Shown here: in pieces, positions 8,515-16,481 of the stretch
Layout: the number at the start of each line of letters is the position of its first letter
How positions within the stretch are numbered: position 1 is the first letter of the stretch
From: CAYVBJ01 sp964415185
GTDB lineage: Bacteria > Bacteroidota > Rhodothermia > Balneolales > Balneolaceae
Reading direction: 5' to 3'
Assembly: GCA_964415185.1 (NCBI GenBank)
Contig: CAYPZI010000025.1
Coordinates: forward strand, 1 to 29,832
Length of the DNA: 29,832 nt
Translations under genes and position numbers: made by a program
The notes under the pieces: generated by a model
Seen by the model: only the letters and a program-made list of their open reading frames with translations
The model's database searches: none
Told to the model about the DNA's origin: nothing

Positions 8515-10683
8515 TCATTCTTTTGCCATTACATAGAGTTGCATCACCCTGAGTTCATTGTAATCCACGCTTTTGTCCAGCTCTTCGTAAACCGGTTTCA
8601 GGATTTTGTATCCTACTTTGTCCATGGATTTGAGAACTTCATGACGTTTTCTATCGGATAACTCTGATATTTCAAGAATCCGTTCCGGTTCAAGTTGATT
8701 GCCTTCCTCCTTAAATTTTTTGAGATGGCCAAGAATGGTTGAAACCTTAACCCCATGCTCTTCTGCAAGATGCCGGATTCCTTTTCCCTTATTATAATCC
8801 CGTCCGATCAGATGGTGTTTTTTGTTACCGGTCGTTTTTCTGATCTTTTTGGCAATTCCTTTCTTTCTCTCGTCAATATTTTTTTCTTCGCTATACTTTT
8901 GTATTTCATCCAGAAACGGTTTACCAAAACGTTTCAGCTTAACATCCCCGACGCCATAAAGTGTTGAGAGGCTTTCAAGGCTTTGCGGGTAGTAATATGA
9001 CATTTCCATAAGTGTGGTATCCGGAAAAACGGCATAGGGAGGGATGTCTTTTGCATCGGCGATTTCTTTCCGTTTTTTTCGCAGCTCCTCAAAAAGAAAC
9101 TCATCATAACGGTTTTCCACCTCGCTATTGGTTTTGGATGCCGCCTTGGCCGTTGCTGTCTGGGTCCTGTCCAGCACGCCCTGCAGCATTTTGTCTCCTT
9201 TCAAAATATCATGAGCGGGATCAAGCAGGACCAGGCTGCCGTGCTCCTTTTCTTTTTTTACGATTCCCCTTCTCACCAGCAGCCGGGAGAGCTGAATCCA
9301 TTGGTCTTTCGACCATTCACGGCCGATATTATAGGTTGAAAGTTCGTCATGGCCATTCTGCAATAATTTTTTTGCTTTGGATCCCCTGAGCACATCGGCA
9401 ATGTAATAGGCTCCGTAAATTTCACCGGTTCTGACAATACAGGATAAAAATTTTTGAGCCGGGACCGTCAGGTCTTCCATGTCATCTTTAAGCCGGAGGC
9501 AGTTGTCACACATACCGCAGTTATCCTTTTGGTAGGTTTCACCAAAATAGGCCATTAACGGCACTCTTCTGCACTGGCCTGTTTCAAGGAAATTGATAAG
9601 ATCATCCAGATGTTTTTCGGCAATCTCTTTCTCTTTTCCTTCTTTTTGATTGATAAAGTACTGGATCTTCCGCCGGTCGGCATAACTGTAAAGAAGCAGG
9701 CAATCGGAGCGGAGGCCGTCGCGTCCGGCGCGGCCAATCTGCTGGTAATACGATTCGATATTCTGAGGCATATCATAATGGATTACAAAACGTACATCCG
9801 GTTTGTTAATTCCCATTCCGAATGCAATAGTTGCGACGATGATATCGACATCATCTTTGATAAATGCCTCCTGGTTTCGGGTGCGCTCACGCTCTGAAAG
9901 GCCCGCATGATAGGGTTTAGCGGGATATCCTTCCGCATCAAGGTACATGTAGAGTTCATCTACCTGCCGGCGCGAAAAGCAATAGATGATGCCCGACTGT
10001 TTTTGGCGGGTGTACAAAAAATCAAGCACCTGTTCAACCGGATTCACTTTATCCACTATCTTCAGGTTCAGGTTCGAGCGGTCGAAGCTGGCAACAAACT
10101 TGCCGGATTTTCTCATCTCAAGCGTTTTACGGATATCTTCGCGCACTCGTGGTGTAGCCGTAGCCGTAAGTGCCAGACAGACCGCATCCGGGAAATCCTT
10201 TCTGACTTCTGAAAGCTGACGGTACTCCGGCCTGAAATCGTGCCCCCATTCCGAAATACAATGGGCTTCATCGATGGTAAACAGGCTCACATTCAGTTTA
10301 GAGAGCAGTTCCCTTGTCCGCGGCATCAGCAGGGTTTCAGGTGCAACATAGAGCAGCCTTGCTTCGCCGCTTTTTAACTGCGATACATTTTGTGCATACT
10401 CTTCCGGAGAGAGTGAGCTGTTGAGAAAAAGGGCCGGCACTCCGAATTCTTCCAATTGCTCGACCTGATCCTTCATAAGTGATATAAGAGGAGAGACAAC
10501 AATCGTAATCCCGTTAAAAATAAGGGCCGGAATTTGGTAACAGAGTGATTTTCCGCCTCCTGTGGGCATAATAACGAGTGTATCTTTTCCGTCAAGAACA
10601 TGTTGAATTACCTCTTTTTGCAGAGGCCGGAATGTCTCATAACCGAATGTCTCCCGAAGAATTTGTTGAGCTTTTTTAATCAT
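8515..10683 (-). CDS. recQ: ATP-dependent DNA helicase RecQ
   Basis: A 722-residue superfamily 2 helicase that unwinds DNA 3'-5' in recombination and replication-fork repair. Visible motifs in order are Walker A TGGGKS (41-46), DEAH box (138-141) followed by the aromatic-rich loop CISEWGHDFRPEYRQL, LTATATP (172-178), motif VI QQIGRAGRDG (314-323), the zinc-site cysteines 371, 389, 392 and 395 in the RQC region, and an HRDC domain near 525-600 (YGVGDVKLKRFG). A C-terminal extension (about 615-722) resembles the helix-turn-helix tail found in many Bacteroidota and Firmicutes RecQ proteins. Its ATG overlaps the TGA of a 56-aa upstream ORF, so its translation may be coupled to that ORF. Confidence 0.96.
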   Translation of the reverse strand: MIKKAQQILRETFGYETFRPLQKEVIQHVLDGKDTLVIMPTGGGKSLCYQIPALIFNGITIVVSPLISLMKDQVEQLEEFGVPALFLNSSLSPEEYAQNVSQLKSGEARLLYVAPETLLMPRTRELLSKLNVSLFTIDEAHCISEWGHDFRPEYRQLSEVRKDFPDAVCLALTATATPRVREDIRKTLEMRKSGKFVASFDRSNLNLKIVDKVNPVEQVLDFLYTRQKQSGIIYCFSRRQVDELYMYLDAEGYPAKPYHAGLSERERTRNQEAFIKDDVDIIVATIAFGMGINKPDVRFVIHYDMPQNIESYYQQIGRAGRDGLRSDCLLLYSYADRRKIQYFINQKEGKEKEIAEKHLDDLINFLETGQCRRVPLMAYFGETYQKDNCGMCDNCLRLKDDMEDLTVPAQKFLSCIVRTGEIYGAYYIADVLRGSKAKKLLQNGHDELSTYNIGREWSKDQWIQLSRLLVRRGIVKKEKEHGSLVLLDPAHDILKGDKMLQGVLDRTQTATAKAASKTNSEVENRYDEFLFEELRKKRKEIADAKDIPPYAVFPDTTLMEMSYYYPQSLESLSTLYGVGDVKLKRFGKPFLDEIQKYSEEKNIDERKKGIAKKIRKTTGNKKHHLIGRDYNKGKGIRHLAEEHGVKVSTILGHLKKFKEEGNQLEPERILEISELSDRKRHEVLKSMDKVGYKILKPVYEELDKSVDYNELRVMQLYVMAKE

Positions 10684-10850
10684 TTTGATTTAGTTCCTGC
10701 TTTGTTATCAATCACTTCTATCTGCATATATGATACAATTTTAACCGCATCCTTACAGTAATGATTGATATTCTTAAAATTTTTCTTTTTCACTTTTTTA
10801 ATAGCTAATTCTGACGAGGGATCAGGTAGAGCTCTTTCAACTCTTTTCAT
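10680..10850 (-). CDS. Short basic 56-aa ORF overlapping the recQ start
   Basis: Reading the - strand gives an uninterrupted 56-codon frame from an ATG at 10850 to a TGA at 10680-10682 that shares ATGA with the recQ start codon. A GGA lies about eight bases upstream of the ATG. The product begins MKRVERALPDPSSELAIKKV and has a lysine-rich middle, one Cys and no membrane segment. I do not recognise it. The four-base overlap is the usual mark of translational coupling in operons and is the main argument that the frame is real; the A/T-rich composition and the short length are arguments against. It could also be a leader whose translation sets recQ expression. Confidence 0.4.
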   Translation of the reverse strand: MKRVERALPDPSSELAIKKVKKKNFKNINHYCKDAVKIVSYMQIEVIDNKAGTKSK

Positions 10851-10910
10851 ATTACAATTCCGTTTTTAAATGTTTAAGGGAAGAAAACAAACATTTTAAA
10901 CAAAACACAT

Positions 10911-10918
10911 TATCTTTA
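10911..10918 (+). promoter_or_regulatory. Possible Bacteroidota-type -7 box for ilvE
   Basis: TATCTTTA matches seven of eight positions of the Bacteroidota -7 consensus TAnnTTTG and lies 35 bases before the ilvE start. No convincing TTTG -33 box was found at the expected distance upstream, so this is a weak call based on one short motif. Confidence 0.3.
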
Positions 10919-10952
10919 GGTTTCTAATTTCCATAAGCAGATTTTAAACATA

Positions 10953-12020
10953 ATGAATATAAAAACAACTAAAGTTGATAAAAGCAGAATTTCAGAAATC
11001 GATTTTGACCGCCTGGAATTTGGCCGTCAATTTTCCGATCATATGGTTGAGATGTCATGGGAGGGAGGCAGTTGGTCGGAACCGGAAATCAAACCTTATG
11101 GCCCGATCAGCTTTACCCCGGCACTGAATGCCCTTCACTATGGGCAGGCCGGGTTCGAGGGAATGAAAGCTTTTTATTACGATGAAAAAACGATTCATCT
11201 GTTCCGTCCCGAAGATCATCAAAAACGCTTTGTAGATACTTGTAACAGGCTTTGCATCCCACCTTCAAGTGAGGAAGTCTTTCTGAGATCACTTGAAGAA
11301 TTGGTCAGGCTCGATTCGAAGTGGGTTCCCCGAAAACGCGGCAGGGCTCTCTATATCCGGCCGTTTGCCTTTTCATCAGACGAATATATTGCTGCGAGGG
11401 TTTCGCAAAAATACCGTTTTTATATCATCACCAGCCCGGTTGCCGCTTATTACAGGGAGGGATTTAACCCGGTAAAACTGACTACCACCGATAACTATGT
11501 CCGGGCCGTGAAAGGCGGTACCGGCGCCGTAAAAGCTTCGGGCAATTATGGTGCAAGCTATTACCCTGCAAAAAAAGCACAGGAAAACGGCTACACTCAA
11601 GTGCTCTGGCTTGATGCAAAAGAGCACAAATATGTCGAAGAAGTCGGTACAATGAATATTTTCTTTTTGATCGGCGGTACATTGATTACACCACCGCTTA
11701 CAGGAACCATCCTCCCGGGAATTACACGGCGTTCGGTGATTGCACTTGCAAAATCATGGGATGTGCCGGTTGAAGAACGTAAAATTTCAATTGATGAAGT
11801 GATAGAAGCACATAAAAACGGCGACCTCGAAGAGGTTTTCGGTTCCGGGACGGCAGCTGTAATCTCACCCGTAGGACTGATCAACCATAAGGGATTGGAT
11901 ATCAAAACCGGTGACGAGAAAATCGGGCCGTTTGCAAAGCGCCTGTTCGATGAAATTACCGGTATACAATATGGCGAAGTTGAAGACAGGTTCGGCTGGA
12001 TCCATAAAGTGGAAGTTTAG
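10953..12020 (+). CDS. ilvE: Branched-chain amino acid aminotransferase (PLP fold type IV)
   Basis: A 355-residue cytoplasmic enzyme that interconverts leucine, isoleucine and valine with their 2-oxo acids, using glutamate/2-oxoglutarate and PLP. The family blocks are LHYGQAGFEGMKAF (61-74), the PLP-binding Lys194 in AVKASGNYGASYYPA, EVGTMNIFF (230-238) and FGSGTAAVISPVG near 289. The length and the NYGxS context fit the longer type II branched-chain aminotransferases, which include the mitochondrial-type enzymes, more closely than the 310-residue E. coli type. No other ilv or leu genes are nearby. It is transcribed away from the recQ operon and converges on a lipoprotein gene with 61 bases between the stops. 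Confidence 0.95.
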   Translation: MNIKTTKVDKSRISEIDFDRLEFGRQFSDHMVEMSWEGGSWSEPEIKPYGPISFTPALNALHYGQAGFEGMKAFYYDEKTIHLFRPEDHQKRFVDTCNRLCIPPSSEEVFLRSLEELVRLDSKWVPRKRGRALYIRPFAFSSDEYIAARVSQKYRFYIITSPVAAYYREGFNPVKLTTTDNYVRAVKGGTGAVKASGNYGASYYPAKKAQENGYTQVLWLDAKEHKYVEEVGTMNIFFLIGGTLITPPLTGTILPGITRRSVIALAKSWDVPVEERKISIDEVIEAHKNGDLEEVFGSGTAAVISPVGLINHKGLDIKTGDEKIGPFAKRLFDEITGIQYGEVEDRFGWIHKVEV

Positions 12021-12081
12021 GATATTGATTTCCTCATATTCAGAAAATGAGTGAGCACTGCTGGCAATCCGCAAACTCCGG

Positions 12082-13269
12082 CTAATCCGTGATTCTAAGC
12101 AAATTCCTGTTACGGTTTACGATTGCCTTGGTTTTTTCTTTAAGCAAGTAGGCGGCATCCATCAACAGCTCTTCGTTGGATGGGAACGGTGCCGGTTTAA
12201 GATTCAGTTTTTTGAGGGTTTCTTTCGAAAGGGCTTCTTTGTCGCCCGATGCTACAGCCGAATGGTATTCAAATACGGCATCCACAATAACCTCTTCGGT
12301 TTTGGCAAGCTGGTTGGTCCGCAGGTCGAAATAGTCCACAGCACCGGCCACACGTGCCGATTTATACTGCACCGATTCAACAACTTCGGCTTTCACCTCT
12401 TTAACCGCCGGCACCTTGATGTCGTTTCCAAGTGAATCTTTCTTCACATTTCCGTTTTCATCAAAAACATAGCGGGTTCCGTCTTCAATTTCGGCGGATT
12501 CGGTATAAGTCCGGCTTTCAATCCTCTCGGGCGACAGCTCGATCTGGTCGATATCAAGCACCACCAGAAAATCGTAAGCTTTTGTAGTATCTTCTGAGGT
12601 ATCAAAATTGAGCCAGTCGCGGTTGATGGCATTAAGGCTGATTTTTCTGAGTTCATAGTCGAAATCTTCCGGAAGGACTTTATCCGAATTATTCTCGATC
12701 AGAAACAGAACCTGGTTTGTTCCCTGGTAACGTGATTCTTCAAGTTTCTCGTCCACATCCCGGTAGCTGTCGTAGATGCGGGTGATCTGTTCAAAATCAG
12801 CATAGGCCATCCGGGCATTACCGCGCCCTCCCTTTTCCAGCCGGGCCGCACCGCTTTCGTAGAGAAGCTCAGCCGCCTTGTTTTTGGATTCTATCACTTT
12901 TTCATCATAATCAACAAGTTTAAATTCCGATAATACCGAAGAAGGCAGGGATTTAATCCGGTTTTGCCTGTAATGGAGTGCCGAGTAGAGTTCATAAATT
13001 TCAATCCGGTTTTCCGGTCGACCCTCTTTTTCGAGGAACTTGATGAGTTCGTGATCAAAACTGTTGGCTTTTGAGTAAGCCTCCTTTAAAACTCGCAGCT
13101 CCTTCCGGTCGGAGGGTTTTTTCCGGAGGTTTTCAACCGATTTCTCAATTGCCCGGTCGTAGCTGCCTTTTTCAAGCAGTTTTTCAGATGAGTTGCAGCC
13201 GTTAAGAAGCAATCCGCCAACAATCAGCGGCAAAATAAGTTGTTTGAATGTTAATCGCATAATTTCCAT
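12082..13269 (-). CDS. Uncharacterised periplasmic-side lipoprotein
   Basis: A 395-residue protein with a short signal peptide and lipobox LLNGC (Cys25), so it should be lipid-anchored. After the lipobox comes a helical region resembling TPR-type repeats (KGSYDRAIEKSVENLRKKP, then ELYSALHYRQNRI and ARMAYADFEQITRIYDSY), followed by a region likely to be beta-rich (residues about 165-335) and a charged C-terminal helix. I do not recognise a named family. The start is ambiguous between 13269 and an in-frame ATG at 13260; both have a GGA upstream. It is 94 bases downstream of the DUF4405 gene on the same strand, and nothing in the context assigns a job. Confidence 0.8.
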   Translation of the reverse strand: MEIMRLTFKQLILPLIVGGLLLNGCNSSEKLLEKGSYDRAIEKSVENLRKKPSDRKELRVLKEAYSKANSFDHELIKFLEKEGRPENRIEIYELYSALHYRQNRIKSLPSSVLSEFKLVDYDEKVIESKNKAAELLYESGAARLEKGGRGNARMAYADFEQITRIYDSYRDVDEKLEESRYQGTNQVLFLIENNSDKVLPEDFDYELRKISLNAINRDWLNFDTSEDTTKAYDFLVVLDIDQIELSPERIESRTYTESAEIEDGTRYVFDENGNVKKDSLGNDIKVPAVKEVKAEVVESVQYKSARVAGAVDYFDLRTNQLAKTEEVIVDAVFEYHSAVASGDKEALSKETLKKLNLKPAPFPSNEELLMDAAYLLKEKTKAIVNRNRNLLRITD

Positions 13270-13363
13270 AAATCCGGTTATTTAATTGCAGTGATGCAGA
13301 ACCTTTTCTGTTAATAAGAGATTGAGAGCACTGTTTTATTACACTTATACTTAAAATAGATGG

Positions 13364-13684
13364 TCAGGATTCACTCAATTTTTCAAAATGTGACCGGTGA
13401 CGTGCATTGACCATGTAGCGCATCAAACCCATAAAAGCTTTCCAGTCTACAAATACATGTGCTATGGTGAGTGCCACAGCTGCCAGAGAGATGTAAAAAT
13501 GAATATCTCCGATTTCATGGCGAGTGAGACCGGCAATAATATCGAGCTGTCCCGCTCCCTGCCCATGGGGTGCAAGCCAGAGTAATATGCCGGTTAAAAC
13601 GACGAAAATCCATATTATGAGCATAGATAAAGCAATAATTGCCCGGAATAATGTTTTTGTTCGGATAGCTCCCTGCTTCTTCAT
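13364..13684 (-). CDS. DUF4405-type small membrane protein (cytochrome b561-like)
   Basis: A 106-residue protein with two clear membrane helices: FRAIIALSMLIIWIFVVLTG and, after a HEIGDIHFYISL segment, an alanine/valine-rich helix ending in HVFVDWKAF. Histidines inside or next to both helices (HEIGDIH, AHVF) are of the kind that bind haem b in DUF4405 and related b-type cytochromes, so a role in membrane electron transfer is plausible but not shown. The frame is open upstream to 13822, but that 46-residue extension has no membrane-protein character and reaches into a repeat element. The ATG at 13684 is preceded by GAGGGG, a strong ribosome-binding site, and decides the start. Confidence 0.72.
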   Translation of the reverse strand: MKKQGAIRTKTLFRAIIALSMLIIWIFVVLTGILLWLAPHGQGAGQLDIIAGLTRHEIGDIHFYISLAAVALTIAHVFVDWKAFMGLMRYMVNARHRSHFEKLSES

Positions 13685-13752
13685 GTTCCCCTCTATTTTG
13701 GTGGTGGTTGTTCTATAAAAATAGCGAGATTTCGGGTTATTAAATAGTGCTT

Positions 13753-13907
13753 GTACACACTCCTGCTTTTCCCGAATTACCTGAAGGCGTTCGGTCAAAC
13801 CTTTCCCCCCTCTCCCCGACATTGAAAAGATTTTGTACGGGGGAGGCGAGAGAGGACAGCCTCTTTTAAAACGCCGAAGGCGATTTTAAAAAGGCAGGGG
13901 TGTGTAC
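13753..13907. repeat. Imperfect fold-back (large inverted repeat) element
   Basis: The outer arms are GTACACACTCCTGCTTTT (13753-13770) and, about 120 bases later, the reverse complement of GTACACACCCCTGCCTTTT (13889-13907), with one mismatch and one gap. Inside lie C-rich/G-rich arms around 13806-13818 and 13837-13857, and a second hairpin at 13860-13894 with arms CCTCTTTTAAAACGCC and GGCGATTTTAAAAAGG (14 of 16 paired, GAA loop). It fills the gap between pcs and the DUF4405 gene and holds no credible ORF. It looks like a decayed palindromic repeat; origin and mobility are unknown. Confidence 0.6.
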
Positions 13908-13924
13908 CGGGAGGTGCCACGAAC

Positions 13925-14596
13925 TCACTTCCTGCCGGAGACCATAAATGACAGCACCACATAGTAAACCGGGTAGTAAAACGAGGCCAGTGTTACCCAA
14001 AGCGGGGTTTCATCAAGGTGTATAAGCATTACAACCAACAAAAGTGAGTAGGGAATAGCCAGCAGAAGTGTGGTTTTACGCCAGATGGGTGTCCGGCTCG
14101 GGTATATGAATTTAACGGGAACCAAAACAAGGATTGCGCAGGCGATGATCAGAGTAGATGAAACCCATGGAGCAGCCTGCAGCACAGCAAGATAAAACAC
14201 AAGCAGGTTCCAGTAGGAAGGAAAGCCGCGGAAAAAATGATCCTCCGTTTTGGCCTGCTCATGGCTGAAACCGAAAAGGCTGGAAATGGCAGCGACTGCG
14301 CAGACGGCAAATGGCACATCCAGAAATAGCCATGCCCAGAAGAGCGGAGCGAACGTCCATGTCAGGTAATCGACCAGGTTGTCGAGCAGAGCCCCGTCGA
14401 TATGGGGCGTATGTTTTTTAACATCTACAAGCCTTGCGAGTGCGCCGTCAACCGAGTCGATGGCTGCTGCTGTGGCAAGAAGATAGAGCGAGCCGGCGGC
14501 GTCACCGGATTGCATCAAAACAAATGACCAGAGTGCAAAAACTACTCCGGATGCAGTGAGCAGATGGACAGAAATCGATAAGGCGAATTTCCCCAT
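13925..14596 (-). CDS. pcs: Phosphatidylcholine synthase (CDP-alcohol phosphotransferase)
   Basis: A 223-residue membrane protein carrying the complete CDP-alcohol phosphotransferase motif D47xxD50G51xxA54R55, then G68xxxD72xxxD76, which binds the metal ions and CDP-diacylglycerol. The spacing of 12 residues between AR and G, the DVKKHTPHIDG segment and the later FFRGFPSYWNLLVFYL block match bacterial Pcs, which joins choline directly to CDP-diacylglycerol to make phosphatidylcholine and CMP. About six to eight hydrophobic segments are present. The start lies four bases after the serA-like stop, so the two genes form a tight operon. No choline importer is visible in the window. A phosphatidylglycerophosphate or phosphatidylserine synthase is the alternative but fits the sequence less well. 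Confidence 0.8.
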   Translation of the reverse strand: MGKFALSISVHLLTASGVVFALWSFVLMQSGDAAGSLYLLATAAAIDSVDGALARLVDVKKHTPHIDGALLDNLVDYLTWTFAPLFWAWLFLDVPFAVCAVAAISSLFGFSHEQAKTEDHFFRGFPSYWNLLVFYLAVLQAAPWVSSTLIIACAILVLVPVKFIYPSRTPIWRKTTLLLAIPYSLLLVVMLIHLDETPLWVTLASFYYPVYYVVLSFMVSGRK

Positions 14597-14600
14597 CGGG

Positions 14601-15815
14601 TCAGTTTTGGGTTGTTTTGGTGGGAATCAGAGTGGCACTGATCACCTCATCCTGCCGGGTCCGGATGCTGTGCATCATATTATCCGAGGGTTCGGCATCG
14701 AGCTGTATTGTGCAGCAGGCTGTTTTCTTTCCTTCAAAAATGACGTTTTCCAATTCCTGTGCATTGATATCGGCCTCTTTCAGTTCATTCATCACATTGG
14801 CAATCACCCCAGGCCTGTCGTAGTGCCGGACCACAAGCTGCCACGGTGCATCGGTGTGTTCGCAGCGGTTCAGCCAGTTTCGCACCTTGCCGGTTTGCAG
14901 GTAACCGCGCACGATGTCCACAGCATCCTCTGCTACAGCCAATTGGGCTTGCGTAGTGCTTGCACCGATATGGTGGGTGACATAGGCATTTTCAAGACCG
15001 GTAAAACGGCTTTTGAACTCTCCCTGCTTGAATTCCGGTTCATCGTTGAACACATCCAGACCGGCACGAAGACGGCCGTTTTTCAATTCATTGTAAAGTG
15101 CATCCTCATCCACAATCCCAGACCGGGAGGTATTAATGAACATGGCTCCGTCTTTAAGCAATGACAAAATTTCTTTGGAGATTATTTTTTTGGTATCCGG
15201 ATTCATAGCCAGGTGCACACTCAGGATATCAACGTGTCCGGCTACTTCTTCGATACTGCCTGCGTATGCCACATCCAGTTCCTCTGCCAACTCCGGTGTG
15301 AGCGACCGCGACCAGGCTACCACATCAAGCCCAAATGCCTGCGCCCGGCTGATCACTTCACTTCCAATCTGGCCTGTGCCGATAATTCCAAGGGTTTTAC
15401 CGTAAATACCATCTGCCTTGCTGTAGGTTGATTTATTCCATTTTCCTTTTCTGAAGTCGATTACATTCTCCGGAATGAAGCGGTCGAGTGCGAGAATCAG
15501 GCCCATCGTCAATTCGGCAACAGCGATAGAATTTTGTCCCGGACAGTTGGCTACATAGATGCCGTAGTTGCTGGCCGATTCCATGTCGATGTTATTAACC
15601 CCGGCTCCTGCCCTGACTATCAGGCTTAGAGAATTGCTGTTACGGATGCAGGTATCGCTGACTACCGTGGAACGCACAATCAAAACCTGGGCGTCTTCAA
15701 GGCCTTCATCCAGCTCCGCTGCAGTAGCGCCGGGATTTGAAATAACTTTGGCTCCGAATGTTTTGAGTTCGTTGATAGCTTTATTGGGCAGTTTATCGGC
15801 AATGTAGACATTCAT
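14601..15815 (-). CDS. serA: D-3-phosphoglycerate dehydrogenase-type enzyme with ACT domain
   Basis: A 404-residue D-2-hydroxyacid dehydrogenase. The NAD-binding motif GIIGTGQIG lies near residues 143-151. The catalytic Arg is in INTSRSGIVDED, the Glu in VFNDEPEF and the His in THHIGASTTQAQ (the usual form is PHIGGST). A C-terminal ACT domain begins near residue 328 (WQLVVRHYDRPGVIANVM) and would sense serine or another effector. SerA makes 3-phosphohydroxypyruvate, the first step of serine synthesis. The domain order and length match bacterial SerA, but a related hydroxyacid dehydrogenase is possible because no serB or serC is close. It is the first gene of a serA-pcs pair, and a repeat lies 73 bases upstream of its start. 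Confidence 0.85.
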   Translation of the reverse strand: MNVYIADKLPNKAINELKTFGAKVISNPGATAAELDEGLEDAQVLIVRSTVVSDTCIRNSNSLSLIVRAGAGVNNIDMESASNYGIYVANCPGQNSIAVAELTMGLILALDRFIPENVIDFRKGKWNKSTYSKADGIYGKTLGIIGTGQIGSEVISRAQAFGLDVVAWSRSLTPELAEELDVAYAGSIEEVAGHVDILSVHLAMNPDTKKIISKEILSLLKDGAMFINTSRSGIVDEDALYNELKNGRLRAGLDVFNDEPEFKQGEFKSRFTGLENAYVTHHIGASTTQAQLAVAEDAVDIVRGYLQTGKVRNWLNRCEHTDAPWQLVVRHYDRPGVIANVMNELKEADINAQELENVIFEGKKTACCTIQLDAEPSDNMMHSIRTRQDEVISATLIPTKTTQN

Positions 15816-15887
15816 GGTTCGCTCTTTTTGGATGTTTTGGTTTATTGTTTAATGTAAAGAAAGAATGGAGATTGTGCTAAGATTTTC

Positions 15888-15932
15888 ACCTCACCCCGCC
15901 TCTCTCATAGAAGGAGAAGGTCAGTGAGAGGT
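15888..15932. repeat. Imperfect palindromic repeat, 3' side of the DUF559 pseudogene
   Basis: ACCTCACCCCGCCTCTCTC at 15888-15906 faces a partly complementary right half ending GTGAGAGGT at 15932, around a TAGAAGGAGA centre. In the same orientation it aligns along its length with the perfect palindrome at 16482-16526 (shared TTTCACCTCACCCCG left end and GAAGGAGA centre). It therefore looks like a diverged copy of the same repeat. It overlaps the reconstructed 3' end of the DUF559 gene. Confidence 0.7.
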
Positions 15933-16378
15933 GGTTATGCTTCTCAATCTTTCCAAAACTCCCTCCAAATCATGAAATATTTCCTCGTTAGTAAACCGAA
16001 CGATCTGACACCCCAGCTTTGCAGTTTTTTTGTTCGCTCCAGATCATAAACTATTGTTTCGGGCGCATCGTGATATTTTCCATCCACCTCTATGACAAGC
16101 TTTAATTCATGACAGTAAAAGTCAGTAATAAATTTGTAAAATGGATGCTGCCTTCTGAATTTCAAATTCATAAATCTGCGGGATCACAAACAGTCCCAAA
16201 GTATCTTTTCTGCAGCAGTCATTTGTTTACGAAGATCACGTGCGTATGAAAATTGACGGGGTTCTGCACCGGCATGGAGCGGAATTTTGGGATTATCAGG
16301 ATCACACTCGTTTTTATGAGTTTTTGAAAGCGGTACTTTTGGCTTGAGTTTCGGTCTCGAATTATAGTCAGAATTCAT
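15921..16378 (-). pseudogene. Broken DUF559 (Vsr-like endonuclease fold) gene
   Basis: Reading from the ATG at 16378 gives the DUF559 pattern: SYARDLRKQMTAAEKILWDC, then an in-frame TGA (16184-16186) where the family has Arg, then NLKFRRQHPF, ITDFYCHELKLVIEVDG and LERTKKLQSWGV. Near 16001-16008 one base is missing; after it another frame continues the family with VRFTNEEIFHDLEGVLERL and ends at a TGA at 15921. The two lesions, a likely CGA-to-TGA change and a one-base deletion, leave no intact product. DUF559 proteins are small predicted nucleases related in fold to very-short-patch repair endonucleases; their function is not settled. Copies of one palindromic repeat lie on both sides (15888-15932, 16482-16526). 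Confidence 0.88.
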
Positions 16379-16481
16379 AATGATGTAAGAAATTTTGCTG
16401 TCTCTCTTTTTTGAGAAGTAAATAGTTGTTATTGCAATGGATAAATATGGTTTGCTGGTGGATAAATATCAACTTTATTTC

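Noticed and set aside
12021..12081. Possible terminator between ilvE and the lipoprotein gene (CTCAT/ATGAG)
   Set aside because: The stem has only five base pairs and no T-run on either strand.
13685..13822. N-terminal extension of the DUF4405 frame to 13822
   Set aside because: It has no membrane-protein character, enters the fold-back repeat, and a strong GAGGGG site precedes the ATG at 13684.
14556..15164. 202-codon open frame on the + strand
   Set aside because: It lies antisense to the 3' part of serA and the first bases of pcs and shows no family motifs.
16184..16186. TGA in the DUF559 gene as selenocysteine or readthrough
   Set aside because: The family has Arg here, no SECIS-like hairpin was recognised just after it, and a separate frameshift further on already breaks the gene.
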